Shown here in pieces: positions 34,240 through 45,331 of a DNA stretch of 64,000 bases. This stretch comes from Adiantum capillus-veneris (lineage: Eukaryota; Streptophyta; Polypodiopsida; Polypodiales; Pteridaceae). The position numbers were made by a program, and so were the translations under genes. The DNA lies in the NCBI GenBank assembly GCA_014529385.2, contig CM043957.1, positions 85,627,881 to 85,691,880 of the forward strand. Direction: 5' to 3'. The notes beneath the pieces were generated by a model. It ran no database searches, was not told where the DNA came from, and worked only from the letters and a program-made list of their open reading frames with translations. Positions within the stretch are counted from its first letter, which is position 1; each line of letters starts with the position of its first letter.

Positions 34240-37200
34240 TTAAAAATGACCAGCCAAAGGTGTAGAAACTGGTTTTGCATTTTGCATTGCAAACCTTTCT
34301 AGTACCTTCTTGATGTAATCTTCTTGAGATAGCTTTATTGTCTTCTTCGTCCTGTCCCTTGGTATTTTCATACCAAGTATCCTCTTTGTAGCACCTAAAT
34401 CTTTCATTGAAAAAGATTTGGACAGCTCCTCTTTTAGGTCTTTGATGTCCTGCATGTTAGCACTTGCAATCAACATGTCATCAACATACAACATTAGGAT
34501 GATGAATTTCCCATCTCCCAAATTCTCCGTGTAGACGCAATGATCCGAGTTGCATCTTGTGAATCCATGATCCAACATCCATCGATCAAACTTCAAGTAC
34601 CATTGTCTTGATGCTTGCTTTAAACCATACAAGCTCTTCTTTAATCTGCAAACCATTTTCTCCTTACCTTTTACTTCATACCCCTTTGGTTGAAGCATGT
34701 AGATTTCCTCCTCTAAGTCACCATGAGGGAATGCCGTATTTACATCCATTTGCTCGAGATTTAGATCATGAGCAACCACAAGGCTTAAGACAAGCTTAAT
34801 TGAGTTCATTTTTACAACAGGAGAAAATATTTCATTGAAGTCAATACCTTTCTTTTGAGAAAAACCTTTTACCACAAGCCTAGACTTGTACCTTTTCTTC
34901 CCACCTTCTTCTTCCTTTAGCTTGTACACCCATTTGTTTTGAAGTGCCCGCTTACCTTTAGGCAACTCAACCAACTCCCATGTTTGGTTGCGATGTAGTG
35001 AGTCCATCTCCACTTGCATGCTCTTCGTCCATTCTTCTTTGGATTCATGTTGCATAGCTTCTTCATATGATTCCCGCTCTCCAGAATCTGAGATCAAGAG
35101 ATGGTTGAAGGAAGGAACAAACCTTTCTGGAGGTCTACTTGCTCTTGTAGATCTTCGGGGAATAGGTTGAGGCTCCTCATTTGGTTGACGTTGTTGCACA
35201 TTGTCACCGTTTGCAGTCCTTGAGTCTTCACCGTCCTCAAGCTCCATGTACTCATCACCTGTTTCTTTTGTTTGTTTTCTTTCCAAGTAATCTTTGTACA
35301 TATTTTGTTCGTTAAAAATTACATCCCTACTCCTTAAGATTTTACCATCTTCAGGATTCCATAGGCGATACCCAAAGTCTCCTTCTCCATAGCCAATGAA
35401 GAAACACTTTTTGGACTTTGCATCTAACTTTGATCTTAGGCTTCTATCTATGTGCATGAAAGCCTCACACCCAAACACTTTGAGAAATGCATAATTCACC
35501 GGTTTACCTGTCCATGCCTCTTCTGGAACTCCCCCATCCAATGTCGTTGAGGGTGACCGATTGATTAAGTACACAGACGTACTTACAGTTTCCACCCAAA
35601 GCTCAAGCGGTAGCCCTACATGTAGCCGCATGCTTCGTGCTCGTTCCATGATTGTCTTGTTCATCCTTTCCGAAATCCCATTTTGTTGAGGTGTCCTTGG
35701 GGTTTTCCTTTGCCTCCGAATGCCATTGCTAGCACAAAAGCTTTCAAAAACTTGGCTGCAATATTCACCTCCATTGTCGGATCTGAGGCATTTAACCTTG
35801 GTACCTGTTTCATTCTCCACAAAGGCTTTCCACCTTTGAAATATGGAAAATACATCGGATTTATTCTTCATGACATAAACCCATGTTTCTCTAGTTGCAT
35901 CGTATATGAATGTTACATAGTACAATGAGCCACCAAGTGATGGTGTACTTGCAGGACCCCAAACATCAGAATGAACCAACTCAAGTTTTTTATTTTTTCT
36001 TTCATTTCCTGATTTTTGAAATTTTACCCTCTTTTGTTTACCATAAACACAATCTTCACAGAACTCTAAGTCCACTTCTTTCAAACCTAGTAGAAGCTTC
36101 TTTGTTTGAAGGATTTGCATTCCTTTGGCACTCATATGCCCAAATCGGTAGTGCCACACCGCACTGTCAACTTCTGTAGTTGCTGCACAAGCTGAAGGTT
36201 GCGTTCTAACAGTACACAAGTAAAATGTACCGACTTTTTCACCCTTGGCAACCACCAAAGATCCCTTTGAGATCTTCCACCGTTTGTTTCCGAATGCAAT
36301 GTTGTGACCTTCATCGTCCAATTGTCCTGTAGAGATCAAATTTTTGTGAAGAGAAGGAATATGCCTAACATCTTTAAGCTTCCATTCATTTCCATTAGCA
36401 GTTTTGACAGAAACTGTACCTTTGCCGACAATCTCACAAGCTTCATAAACTCCCAAGTATACATACCCAAAATTACCTTTGGTGTAGTCTTGGAAATGTT
36501 GCTTGTGTGGTGTCGCATGGAATGAAGCCCCGGAATCTACTATCCAGGAATTAGACACATTGTCTAATGAGAGAATTAGAGCATCTTGCTCTACTTTACC
36601 TGCCACATTGGCCTCCGATGTTGTCTTGTTGTCTTGAGACTCTGTCTCCTTCTTCTTCTTGCACCAGCAATCCTTCTTGACGTGGCCCTTCTTGCCACAG
36701 TTCCAACATTCAAGAACTGACTTTGTGCGTGACTTGCTCCGCCTTGAGCGATCACGACCCTTTTGGTTTTTGAACCTCTCCTTAAGCCTTCCTCTTGTTT
36801 CCACTGATAGTGCAACACTTGATGATTCTCCTGTGCTTCTCCTTCGCATTTCCTTGCTTAGGAGAACACCCACAACATCATCAAACTTAAGAGTATTTGT
36901 GCCAGAGATAGAATTACTTACAGCCATCACAAGGCTGTCCCAACTATCCGGTAGAGATGATAGTATAAGGAGAGATCGCATTTCGTCATCGAAATTGATT
37001 TTCGCTGATCGAAGTTGACTTATGTTTGTGTTAAAGTCATTTAGGTGTTCTGCAACTGAACCACTCTCTGCCATCTTTAGATTGAACAAGCGCTTCATAA
37101 GAAATACCTTATTGGATGCCGATGGTTTCTCGTAGAAGTCGTCAAGTGACTTCATCAAGTCCTCCGTGGTCTTCATCTCCGAAACATTGAAGGCCACCGT

Positions 37201-37407
37201 TGACGCCAAGCTTAACCGGATTGTTCCCAGTGCCTTTTGATCAAGGACAATCCATGCTTCATCTGCCATTGTTGCGGGCTTCTTCGCAAGACCGCCTAGT
37301 GGCAAATAGAGGTCCTTCTGGTAGAGATAGTCTTCAATCTGCATCTTCCAATGTTGGTAGTTTTTGCCGTTGAACTTCTCAATCTTGAGCTTCCCTTCCT
37401 CCGCCAT
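34240..37407 (-). pseudogene. E7 copia polyprotein gag-PR-INT-RT
   Basis: A frame of about 1055 codons from ATG at 37407 (MAEEGKLKIEKFNGKNYQ). Gag covers residues 1-230, with zinc knuckle CWNCGKKGHVKKDC at about 235-250. Protease motif WIVDSGASFHAT is near 290. Integrase has the H-H-C-C domain (HYRFGHMSAKG, FCEDCVYGK) near 415-460, then core motifs DVWGP, RSDNGGEYCS and the PRTPQQNGISERMN block. RT has MDVNTAFPHGDLEEEIYM and LMLYVDDMLIA near 975. A stop at 34240-34242 separates it from the RNase H. If that stop is read as a sense codon the polyprotein would be about 1290 aa, normal for copia. Confidence 0.93.
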
Positions 37408-37466
37408 AACTCCCACTCAATTCAAGGAATCCTTTCCTTGAGATAATTTAGCTACAAGCAAACCTT

Positions 37467-37478
37467 GCTCTGATACCA
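37467..37478 (-). other. primer-binding site of E7 (initiator Met tRNA)
   Basis: The minus strand reads TGGTATCAGAGC two bases inside the 5' LTR. Confidence 0.92.
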
Positions 37479-37480
37479 GT

Positions 37481-38266
37481 TGTTAGGAAATAAGACGTAG
37501 CTAAATAGATAATTGAGTAGATTACTTAATGGAGAGAGACAGATTTATATACACGAGATTATAGAGTAGAGAGAGAGAGAGAGAGAGTACACAGGATATA
37601 CGTGGTTCACCCAATGTGGGCTATGTCCACGGGAAAGCAGCCACTCAATGGCTTTAGTACTTCAAAACAAGAAGTAGTTTACAAAGGGATTATACCCTTA
37701 ATGGAGCTCCCGCCTTGCTTCACTCTCACCACCTCACACTCACCTTGTTGCATCAACTTCACACTATGAAATGTGTGTAGAAATGGCCTCCTTTTATAGG
37801 CCAAAAGGGCTGCCCTCTCTTATGAGAGACAGCCATGTGTAGCCGCCCTTGTGCGAATAAGTCTAAATCGGACCCTCCAATCCGCCCATGTGTGGCCGCC
37901 CTTGAGAAGACAAGTCCGCTTTTGAATTCAGCCACCGGCCATTGAATTCGGCCACCGACCACCGGCCATTGACTTCTGACCACCGGCCATCGGCCATTGA
38001 CTACCGGCCACCGGCCAACCGACCGGTTGTTTTCCGACCACTTTCCGGCTACCGGCCGGCCATAATATTCCGGCGAAAAAAAAATTCTCGGGGGCCTCTG
38101 CCCCCGAGGCCTTTAAAGTTGCCCCTGATTCTTGTCCGTTAAAATTTTGGTTTCCGGTGAGTGATTTTCCTTCACGCACGATGGCTTCTCCTCATAATGG
38201 GGGCCTTACAAATGTGCGCTTTTACCACAAAAAATTACAAGGGTAAATCAAGCTCCATACTTAACA
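37481..38266 (-). mobile_element. 5' LTR of E7
   Basis: Partner of 32691-33465. It carries a private insertion at 38087-38108 that forms a near-perfect palindrome. Confidence 0.95.
38087..38108. repeat. palindromic insertion private to one E7 LTR
   Basis: CTCGGGGGCC then CTGCCCCCGAG: eight-base or longer arms around a short loop. It is absent at the equivalent place in the other LTR (near 33300). Alternatively the other LTR lost it. Confidence 0.85.
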
Positions 38267-38271
38267 AGCAT

Positions 38272-39340
38272 TGTGTGATGTCAGCAATAAAGAGATGCCT
38301 AATCTTGTTAGGTAGATTGAGAAAAACCTTCGTTGAATTTTTGGCAAGCCAAAATGTAGAAACCTCTTTACCAAGGAAGTTTCTATATTTTTGTTTCTTA
38401 ATTGCACAAATCCTTTCAAAGTCTTGCACAATTAAATTAAGACATCCTGTAATGGTATCTGTGATTGGCTTAAATATACATTTTGAAGCATCAGATATCC
38501 ACCTAAATTTGTGTTTATGGCTTTTGTATGTGGGGAAGAGAATGGGTATTTTATCTGTATTTGCTAAATAGCCAAATGTATTAAGGCATTCCTTAATAAA
38601 GCTAATGGTTTCAAAGATAGACATATTGTTATGCTAGAATTCATTACCATCAAGCCTACATTCAGCTGCAATTTTAGCCAAACGTCTACAAATCCGTGTG
38701 GGTATGTTGGGGGCTTTGATTAACCCCACTACAAACCAGTGGTCTTTAATCTCATTACATAGTGCCAGTATCTCTAGACTGATCCAGGTGGTATCCTCAC
38801 TAAGCCAGGAGGTTAGTAAAAGAGAGAGTTTATATTTAAATATTCCTAGTAACGTATCAGGAAGCTAAACGTTACTATCGAGTTTAAATAAATTGGCTAT
38901 GTCAGCCAAACAGTGTAATAATGAAGCAAAGGCCAAATGAGGGTTCATTGGATGAAGTGGAATATGATTCAATCCTTACCAAGTAGTCCTCGAGTAGAGT
39001 TATCTGTTATAATTCCAAGATTAGTAGTACAAACATGTAACCCATATTCACCAAAATCTATACAATATTGAGAATACTTATGGCATTCACATTCACTTCC
39101 AAAAGGTTTTGATAGAAACTCTGTTGAGTACAAAAAAGATTTTTAACAATTCTCATATTTCCAACCGATCCTAACATCTTCAAGCCGCGAATGACTGCTA
39201 ATCACTCTATCAAAGCATTCTAAAACAATATGGATAGGTGAAAAGTACTCAAAAATTCTACTTGTAAGTAGACAATGAACAAACAGTTTTGCCTCTAAAG
39301 GCTCTTTCCGGACACGAATTCTGCCTGTGAGAGTCATAGT
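38272..39340 (-). pseudogene. N-terminal half of the unusual reverse transcriptase
   Basis: Read from 39337 downwards: an Arg-rich start, a cysteine block FGSECECHKYSQYC with a following HVCTTNLGIITDNSTRGLL, then DHWFVVGLIKAPNIPTRICR, RLAKIAAECRLDGNEF, FPTYKSHKHKFRWISDASKC and KPITDTITGCLNLIV, ending at FIADITQC of motif A, where E7 begins. The cysteine block followed by H-V-x-T-x-N-L is a pattern I associate with a non-LTR RT family of aquatic invertebrates and algae. Stops near 39145, 38930, 38865 and 38640 break the frame. The longest open part is 38235-38624. Confidence 0.6.
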
Positions 39341-39393
39341 AACCTGTCATAGAAAAATTGAAGAATCAGGGAGTTTTCCCTTACCTCTCCCTC

Positions 39394-40440
39394 TTATAAA
39401 GCTTTTAGCTTTTCCTCTCCCCAAGTTTGAATCCACAGAAGACGAAGGTGTGAGGAAGGAAGTAATAGAGTGAGAAGGGTTGGATATGGCAATTGCATGG
39501 TCAAACCAGAGAATGTTTGATTTGCAAGGAGCTTTAGAATCTTGAAATTTACACCCGCATTTGATGTATGGTCTGTAAACATTCCAGATAGATTCAATGT
39601 AAAATTCACTATTAGTTTAGAGAAACTCATCGTGCCTTTTGTTCTGACGTAAATGCCCACCATTGCAGTACACTTTTTGTCATCCAAAAAGTTCATGCTG
39701 AAGGGTGCCTTGATGAGTTCGCCTTTATCCAAGTACTGTATGCCCTTGAGGATCTGAAGCCAACAATCTTCCAGAGTTGAAGCGGCCAAATCTGTATGGT
39801 AGACCCAAGACTCCTTGGAAATCGGAGTGAAGATAGCTTTATTCTGTAATGTCCAAAGTTGGAAATTTGCCCTTCCGCCTTCAACTTCAATCTGCCGATT
39901 AGGTAGTAGAGGAAAAACTTTAGAAACCTTTGGAACAAGTTCTACAAGTGATGAGTCACTTATAGAGCATAAACCAGTCTGAAAACCCTTAATAGCTTCC
40001 ATAATAGCAGCATCATTGCAAAAAATCCCACCCATGGGAGGAATAATGGGAATAGATTGAGAAGAAGCAAAGAATGGGTTCAACCCACAGAGCTTCTTTT
40101 GTAAGTTGGCTAATTCAGATCCTTCTAAGGAGAACCTTATGAAGTCCTGATGATGGGACTTAGTAGTCAAACTAAGACCATTGATAAGGTCTGACAAGAA
40201 TTTCATGCCTTCCTTACAATCTTTTGGCAATAGAAAATGAATGGTAACCCAATCATTGAGGTCAAAAGATGCATGACTGATTCGTGATGCTCAGTTTGTT
40301 GTGCTACAGGCCGGATAAGAGCGATAGCAGCCTCATTTTTTATGCAACTAAGTACAAGAAGAGAGGCAGGCGATAGTGGTGCCGTATTCAAATTTGAGCT
40401 CATTATCCAAGGTAGAGAGCTGAAAGTAAAAAATAAAAAT
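39394..40440 (-). pseudogene. ORF1 of the unusual retroelement, unknown function
   Basis: A 278-codon frame (40230-39394, starting MPKDCKEGMKFLSDLINGLS) that probably continues upstream to about 40400 (MSSNLNTAPLSPASLLVLS) after a frameshift near 40260-40300. It has no zinc knuckle, coiled coil, membrane segment or catalytic motif that I recognise. It is rich in hydrophobic residues and Ser/Thr. It lies on the same strand about 60 bp upstream of the RT start, as an ORF1 would. It could also be an unrelated gene fragment. Confidence 0.45.
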
Positions 40441-40672
40441 AGGTGAGAGTGAAAACTGGTAGTAATATCCATCCTTCAACCAACAAGATTTCCATCATAA
40501 CTATTGTGTGGAATTACCCCATAGCCAGATTGGCAGTGCATAAGATCAGAACCAGCTAATCTTAGCAAGACCAATCAAAACTATACAAATACTGGCACGA
40601 TGGTCCTGAAGAATGAGAATTCTCTCTCCCTCCCAAATGATTATTATATATATATATGGGTTTACATTATTA

Positions 40673-40900
40673 CAGATAGCACAAGAGACTTTTAAGAAAA
40701 AGTACAAGGACCAAAAAAGAACCAATTTAAAGCCAGTAGACATATCATTATTCAAGTATCAGAACAATAATACATCCCAAGTGAGGAGGAGTTAGTAATA
40801 CACTTCCTCCCAATAGATATAAAACTTAGGAGAGATCCAAAAGTACAAGCCATCAGCAGCATATCCCCAATCACCGAAAAGACAAGATAGATCTTTACAT
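40673..40900 (-). repeat. dispersed repeat A (second copy)
   Basis: Partner of 28985-29219 in direct orientation. Its high-coordinate edge coincides with the exon-like block ending at 40903. Confidence 0.7.
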
Positions 40901-40902
40901 AC

Positions 40903-40942
40903 CTGCATCCACAGTAAAGACAAACAACCGCTCGGTTAGTGC
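40903..40942 (-). other. putative 40-bp exon of an unidentified host gene
   Basis: The minus strand has acceptor-like ...GTTCAG, an open stretch ALTERLFVFTVDA, then a donor GTATGT. It enters in phase 0, matching the donor phase of the block at 41179-41293. Short, so weak by itself; gene identity unknown. Confidence 0.35.
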
Positions 40943-41178
40943 CTGAACAGCATTGCAAGTAAATGGGCCTACCAGTTGTTATCCATGTACATCCTTCAAT
41001 AAAAGAAGAATTAACTGCTGAAAGTAAACCACATAATATCAGCTGATAGACACCAGCCTACCATTTTCAAAAATCCCAAAAGAGCACACTTGTATCCTCT
41101 ACTAGTAGTAACAATATGTATTAGGCCAGTCATGCTCGACAATTACCTTTTGGATTCACCATGACCCAGCATACTTAC

Positions 41179-41293
41179 CTTTTGAGAACATTTCATGCTA
41201 ACCATTGTAATGCCTTCTCGACAATCCATCTTCAAAAGATCATCAATAGCAGTAAAGGACAGTTTCTCGAGCCAATTAGTATATCTATGCAGG
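41179..41293 (-). other. putative exon of an unidentified host gene
   Basis: The minus strand has an open frame including LEKLSFTAIDDLLKMDCREG and ending SMKCSQK, followed immediately by the strong donor GTAAGT. The peptide has ordinary globular composition and is not of retroelement type. The 5' boundary is uncertain. Confidence 0.4.
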
Positions 41294-41379
41294 CTACTCA
41301 TGTTCAAATCTTTATATAAATTACATTCAATTCATTTACAAAAAAGCTGAGTTATAAAACCTGTTTAGAACCCTGTTGT

Positions 41380-42234
41380 CTATAGCCATTCAGCCCATGA
41401 ATTTTAAAAAACAACCAGATTTCTGAGTGAAATTCGTATCATTATTCTCACCAGTAGCATGATGTAACATGTTCCCAGCTTGTTTTCATACTTGATGCAT
41501 ATATTAGTGAAAATGTACCAATAGATAATGCAAAACTACACATGCCCGACATGGTTTACTAGGAAAACCAGATTTTTTTTAGTACAGCCAGCAACACAAC
41601 TCTTACTGCCAATAACATGCTTGCAAGACATTCCATGTTTGTGTTTCAAAACTGATGCATATTATAGAAGAAATGCCCCAATTTCCTACATATGTCAGTC
41701 CATGAGTACAGAGAACCATCCAACGAGGTAAACTTTCATCTTAATTGTTGTCCAGCATCACTGTCTATAGCTATTATTAACACGAAGTACCATAGTATTT
41801 ACCGACCCATATTTTTTGAGTACAAGTAGTATACAATATTTTTTGCCAGTATTTACACCATCTCGATGCTACATGTTTCCTAGTTTCGTGTGTACAACCC
41901 AATGCATACAGCAGACGAAAAAAGCTCCAATATATCATGCTAACATAGAAAGGCCTACAACCGAAATTTGCAAGACTCCATCCCCAAATCTAGGTTTCAT
42001 CACCAATGTACATATTCCCGGAGTAAAATGACGGAAGCGAGGCTATGAGATAGTGCATCTTAGTATGGAATAGTATCCCTTTATTATTTTTGATGTTGAT
42101 GCAAGTACACACCAGTACAGCAGCAATTCTTTTCAATGTTTTTCCAAGGACAATAAGGCATAACAGCATGCTATCAAACGCAGCATAGTAGATGTTTAAC
42201 CCTTAAGAATCATAAACAAACTAAAAACACCAAC
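41380..42234. other. unassigned sequence, possible diverged tandem repeats
   Basis: No gene recognised. Three stretches beginning near 41400, 41560 and 41800 share a loose order of motifs (an AACCAGAT-like start, an ACATGTT-like middle, a TGATGCATAT-like end) and may be old tandem copies. Probably intronic if the exon calls are right. Confidence 0.3.
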
Positions 42235-42293
42235 CTTATCAGAGCCGAACTCGACAATGGCATTGCTTTTTTCCATGATGCACAGTGAACCGC
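42235..42293 (-). other. putative host exon, downstream half (split by E6)
   Basis: Together with 62404-62446 this forms one open minus-strand frame across the E6 insertion site. The downstream half reads SLCIMEKSNAIVEFGSDK and ends AAG before GTTGGT, a usable donor. The upstream half begins after an AG at 62447-62449. The joined frame is only about 32 codons, so chance is not excluded. Confidence 0.35.
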
Positions 42294-43484
42294 TGTAATG
42301 GAATTAGCCTATTCAACTTGAGAATAGCGGAAATTAATGAGAATACTTTCGAGAAATAACTTTGTGAACATAGCGGGTAGACATAATTGAAGATAGCAAC
42401 ATAAGCATAGCAATTAGTTAACTTGGCATGAACAATACTTTTGCAAGAGAGAGGATTTAGAGAACATGACAACAGTTGAGGACCGGATTTATGTGGAGCC
42501 GGTCCCCCCTCCAATAGGCATTTGTATTATGAATTCTCCCATTAAGAGAGACTTGTTACAATACATTCTTTGTGTTCCTTGTGACCTAGGTGATGCAATG
42601 AAGATGGAAAGCTTCATGCATCACAATCATAGCATAACATGAACTTGAAGAAAGCTTTAATTGTCCCAAGCCTCAGTCCCAAGACCTCAAACACCTTCGA
42701 AGGTGGAGAGAGCTAGCAGGGAATGAGGGTAGGGAAGAGGAAGAAGAAACATTTCATAGGAGAAAGAACTAGTTCCTCACTTATCATACTCTTGTTGCTA
42801 GCATACATAATAGCAAAGTAATGAAGAAGAAGGATATGACAAGCTCAAGCATTGAAGCATGGCTCTTGGTTGGATTTGCACTCCATAGCCAAGAGTGTTG
42901 GTGTAGGCTCTCAACCTCTACTTGCTTGGAGAGGGAGCTCTTGCACTTTGCATAGCACACAATGAGAGTGATTGTGAGTGTGTGTGGGTGAGTATACCCC
43001 TCAAGCAAGCCCCTAGCTAGCTTGGGTCGACCCCCACTTGTAGCTCATGCTTGAAGCTCATTGGACCCTCCCAGGCCTAGCCAATCATGAGCAGGAGGCA
43101 TTACAAGCAGTAGGGGTAGCCTTGAGACAAGTGTCCCCCTTTCCTTTTTGAGAGAGAGGGCTAGATAAATGTTAAAACAATTAGATAATTCATGTAATTT
43201 ATCATTGGACCCCTTTGAAGCTTAGCCAATAGGCTTCAAGCAACACATGAAGGTAACATGGGTAGGGGCCTGACATGTGTCCTTGCTGCCTCTTCAAGTT
43301 GGGGCTTCCCTTGTGTGTGTGTGAGTGGGTGTTCTCTCTCTAGCCCCTAGGAAAAGGGATCGCCCCCCCTCTTGTAGGAATGCTTTTGACTTTAGGTAAT
43401 CAAGCACCTTACTCACCAAGCATGACAAAGCACTTGAACTAGGGGGTGTTCCCACAAGCATCTCAGGCAAGCTTCTCAAGCCAC

Positions 43485-43671
43485 TATTGGGATCGGAGAG
43501 CACACACACAGAGAGCCAACACGAAGAAGGAGATAGACACAGTGTGTGGCGGGGCGGTACTCACACTACAATGTGTAGTTATGTGTATAGTTATTATGAA
43601 TGAGTAAATGAATGGTTGTACATGAGCGGCTAAACAACGGGCAGCCGGGCACATGGGCCTTTAACCCAACA
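43485..43671 (-). mobile_element. 3' LTR of E8-2
   Basis: 187 bp; its terminal dinucleotide is altered (TA on the plus strand where TG is expected). Confidence 0.93.
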
Positions 43672-43686
43672 ATCTCCCACTTAAAG
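43672..43686 (-). other. polypurine tract of E8-2
   Basis: The minus strand reads CTTTAAGTGGGAGAT before the LTR, the same as in E8-1 (59920-59933). Confidence 0.75.
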
Positions 43687-43726
43687 GCAGTGTGCCTTTA
43701 AAGTGGCCAAAGTACAACAAAAGAAG

Positions 43727-45331
43727 TCAAGCCATACCCATCAACGATCTACAGTGTGCAAACCGCTGTGAGGGTAACGACTTCGTGAGTAGATCAGCAG
43801 GGTTATCGTCAGTGTGTACCATGACAAGCTCTATGCGCTTGTCCTCTAGCACCTCTCGTATGAAGTGATACCTCACCTCAATGTGCTTTGTCTTCGCATG
43901 GAAGACAGGATTCCGTGCCAACACTATGGCACTCTGGCTATCACAATGTAGAATCGGAGCATCACCAGCTATACCAAGATCTCCCACTAGTCGTGAGAGC
44001 CATACGGCCTCCTTGGCAGCCTCAGTGGCAGCCATATATTCAGCCTCTGTAGTGCTCAAAGCAACGCATGGCTGTAAACGTGATGCCCATGAAACCGGTC
44101 CACCTGCAACTGTGAACACATAGCCGCTAGTAGACTTCCTCGAGTCCATTGACCCTGCATAGTCTGAATCTGTATATCCGCAAACATACATATCCTTCTC
44201 ACCATAACATAGGGACAACTCTGAAGTCCCTCTCAAGTATCTGAGAATACCTCTCACTGCATCCCAATGACACTTGCCCGGGTTAGACATGTACCTGCTA
44301 ACCACACCAACTGCATGAGCAAGATCTGGACGCGTAGCCACCATGGCATACATCAAGGAACCAACAACTGACGCATAGGGAATCTGAGACATCTCAGTAG
44401 TCTCCAAATCTGTCTGAGGGCAGTCATCATGGCTGAGTTTTACATATGGAGGCAACGGGGTACTAATGGCTTTCCTCCCTTCCATATGAAAACGCTCAAG
44501 CACCTTGTCAATGTACTCTTTCTGACTAAGAAAGAGCATCTTGCGAGAACGATCACGAGTGATCCGCATACCCAAAATATGACTGGCATCCCCAAGATCC
44601 TTCATGGAAAAGGTCTCATGTAGCCTATGTTTCAAGGCATCCACATCAGAAATACACTTCCCTGCGATCAGCATGTCATCCACATACAAAACCAAAACAA
44701 TAAGACTACCATCTGCAGCCTTGCGAGTATAGAGGCATGGGTCCTCATAACTGCGTACATAGCCCAATGAAGTCATGAATGCATCAAACTTACGATACCA
44801 TTCACGAGATGATTGCTTCAGCCCATACAAGGTCTTAAGAAGCCGGCATACCATCTTCTTTGAACCATGAATAACAAACCCACTTGGTTGCTCCATGTAC
44901 AAATCCTCGTGCAAGTCCGGATGTAAGAAAGCTGTCTTTACATCCATTTTCTTCAATTCCATGTCTTCTGTAGCTACCAAAGCAAACAACATACGCAAAG
45001 TAGACATCTTCACCACTAGGGAGAAGATCTCGTCAAAATCAATGCCCTTCTGTTGCTTGAATCCTTTAGCCACAAGCCTTGCTTTGTACCTAGGCTTTGC
45101 ATCCATTGAACACAATTTTATCTTGTAAACCCACTTGCATGGTAGTGCCTTCTTACCCTTTGGCAAAGGAGTAAGCTCCCACGTTTCATTTTGGATCAAC
45201 GAATCCATCTCTGACTGCATAGCCTGCTCCCACTTGAGCTTGTCAACACTAGACATGGCCTCATCATAACATGATGGCTCCCCGCAATCAGTCAACAATA
45301 CATAATCCATAGAAGTCACAAAACGTTGAGG
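43727..45331 (-). pseudogene. RT and RNase H part of E8-2 polyprotein
   Basis: In frame with the upstream ORF after a TAG at 45332-45334; E8-1 has CAG there. RT motifs are KMDVKTAFLHPDLHEDLYM and LVLYVDDMLIAGK. RNase H motifs are CGYTDSDYAGSMDSRKSTSG, LSTTEAEYMAATEAAKE and LHCDSQSAIVLARN. The end reads LTKSLPSQRFAHCRSLMGMA. Catalytic residues look intact. Confidence 0.92.

Larger units (their letters stand above)
32691..38266 (-). mobile_element. E7: Ty1/copia retrotransposon, minus strand
   Basis: 5576 bp with LTRs of 775 bp (32691-33465) and 786 bp (37481-38266), an initiator-Met primer site, a polypurine tract and a copia-order polyprotein. Target duplication AGCAT lies at 32686-32690 and 38267-38271, perfect. 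It interrupts the RT frame of the surrounding retroelement; joining the flanks restores an open frame at motif A. A single in-frame stop is the only obvious break in its own coding region. Confidence 0.96.
31258..40480 (-). mobile_element. non-LTR-type retroelement with unusual RT (Penelope-like?), split by E7
   Basis: Minus-strand element read from high to low coordinates: an ORF1 of unknown type (about 40440-39394), an RT ORF (39337-38272, then 32690-31695) and a 3' tail (31740-31258). The 3' tail recurs, ending at the same sequence, at 62487-62953. No LTRs flank it. Copia element E7 lies inside the RT with a clean AGCAT target duplication. Conserved blocks identify the RT, but they do not look like LINE, copia or gypsy RT. 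Closest in my memory are Penelope-like and related RTs of invertebrates and algae. The 5' end is not defined. Confidence 0.65.

Noticed and set aside
40900-42293. Naming the host gene behind the exon-like blocks
   Set aside because: The peptides look like ordinary protein, but I cannot tie them to a family with confidence, so no name is given.
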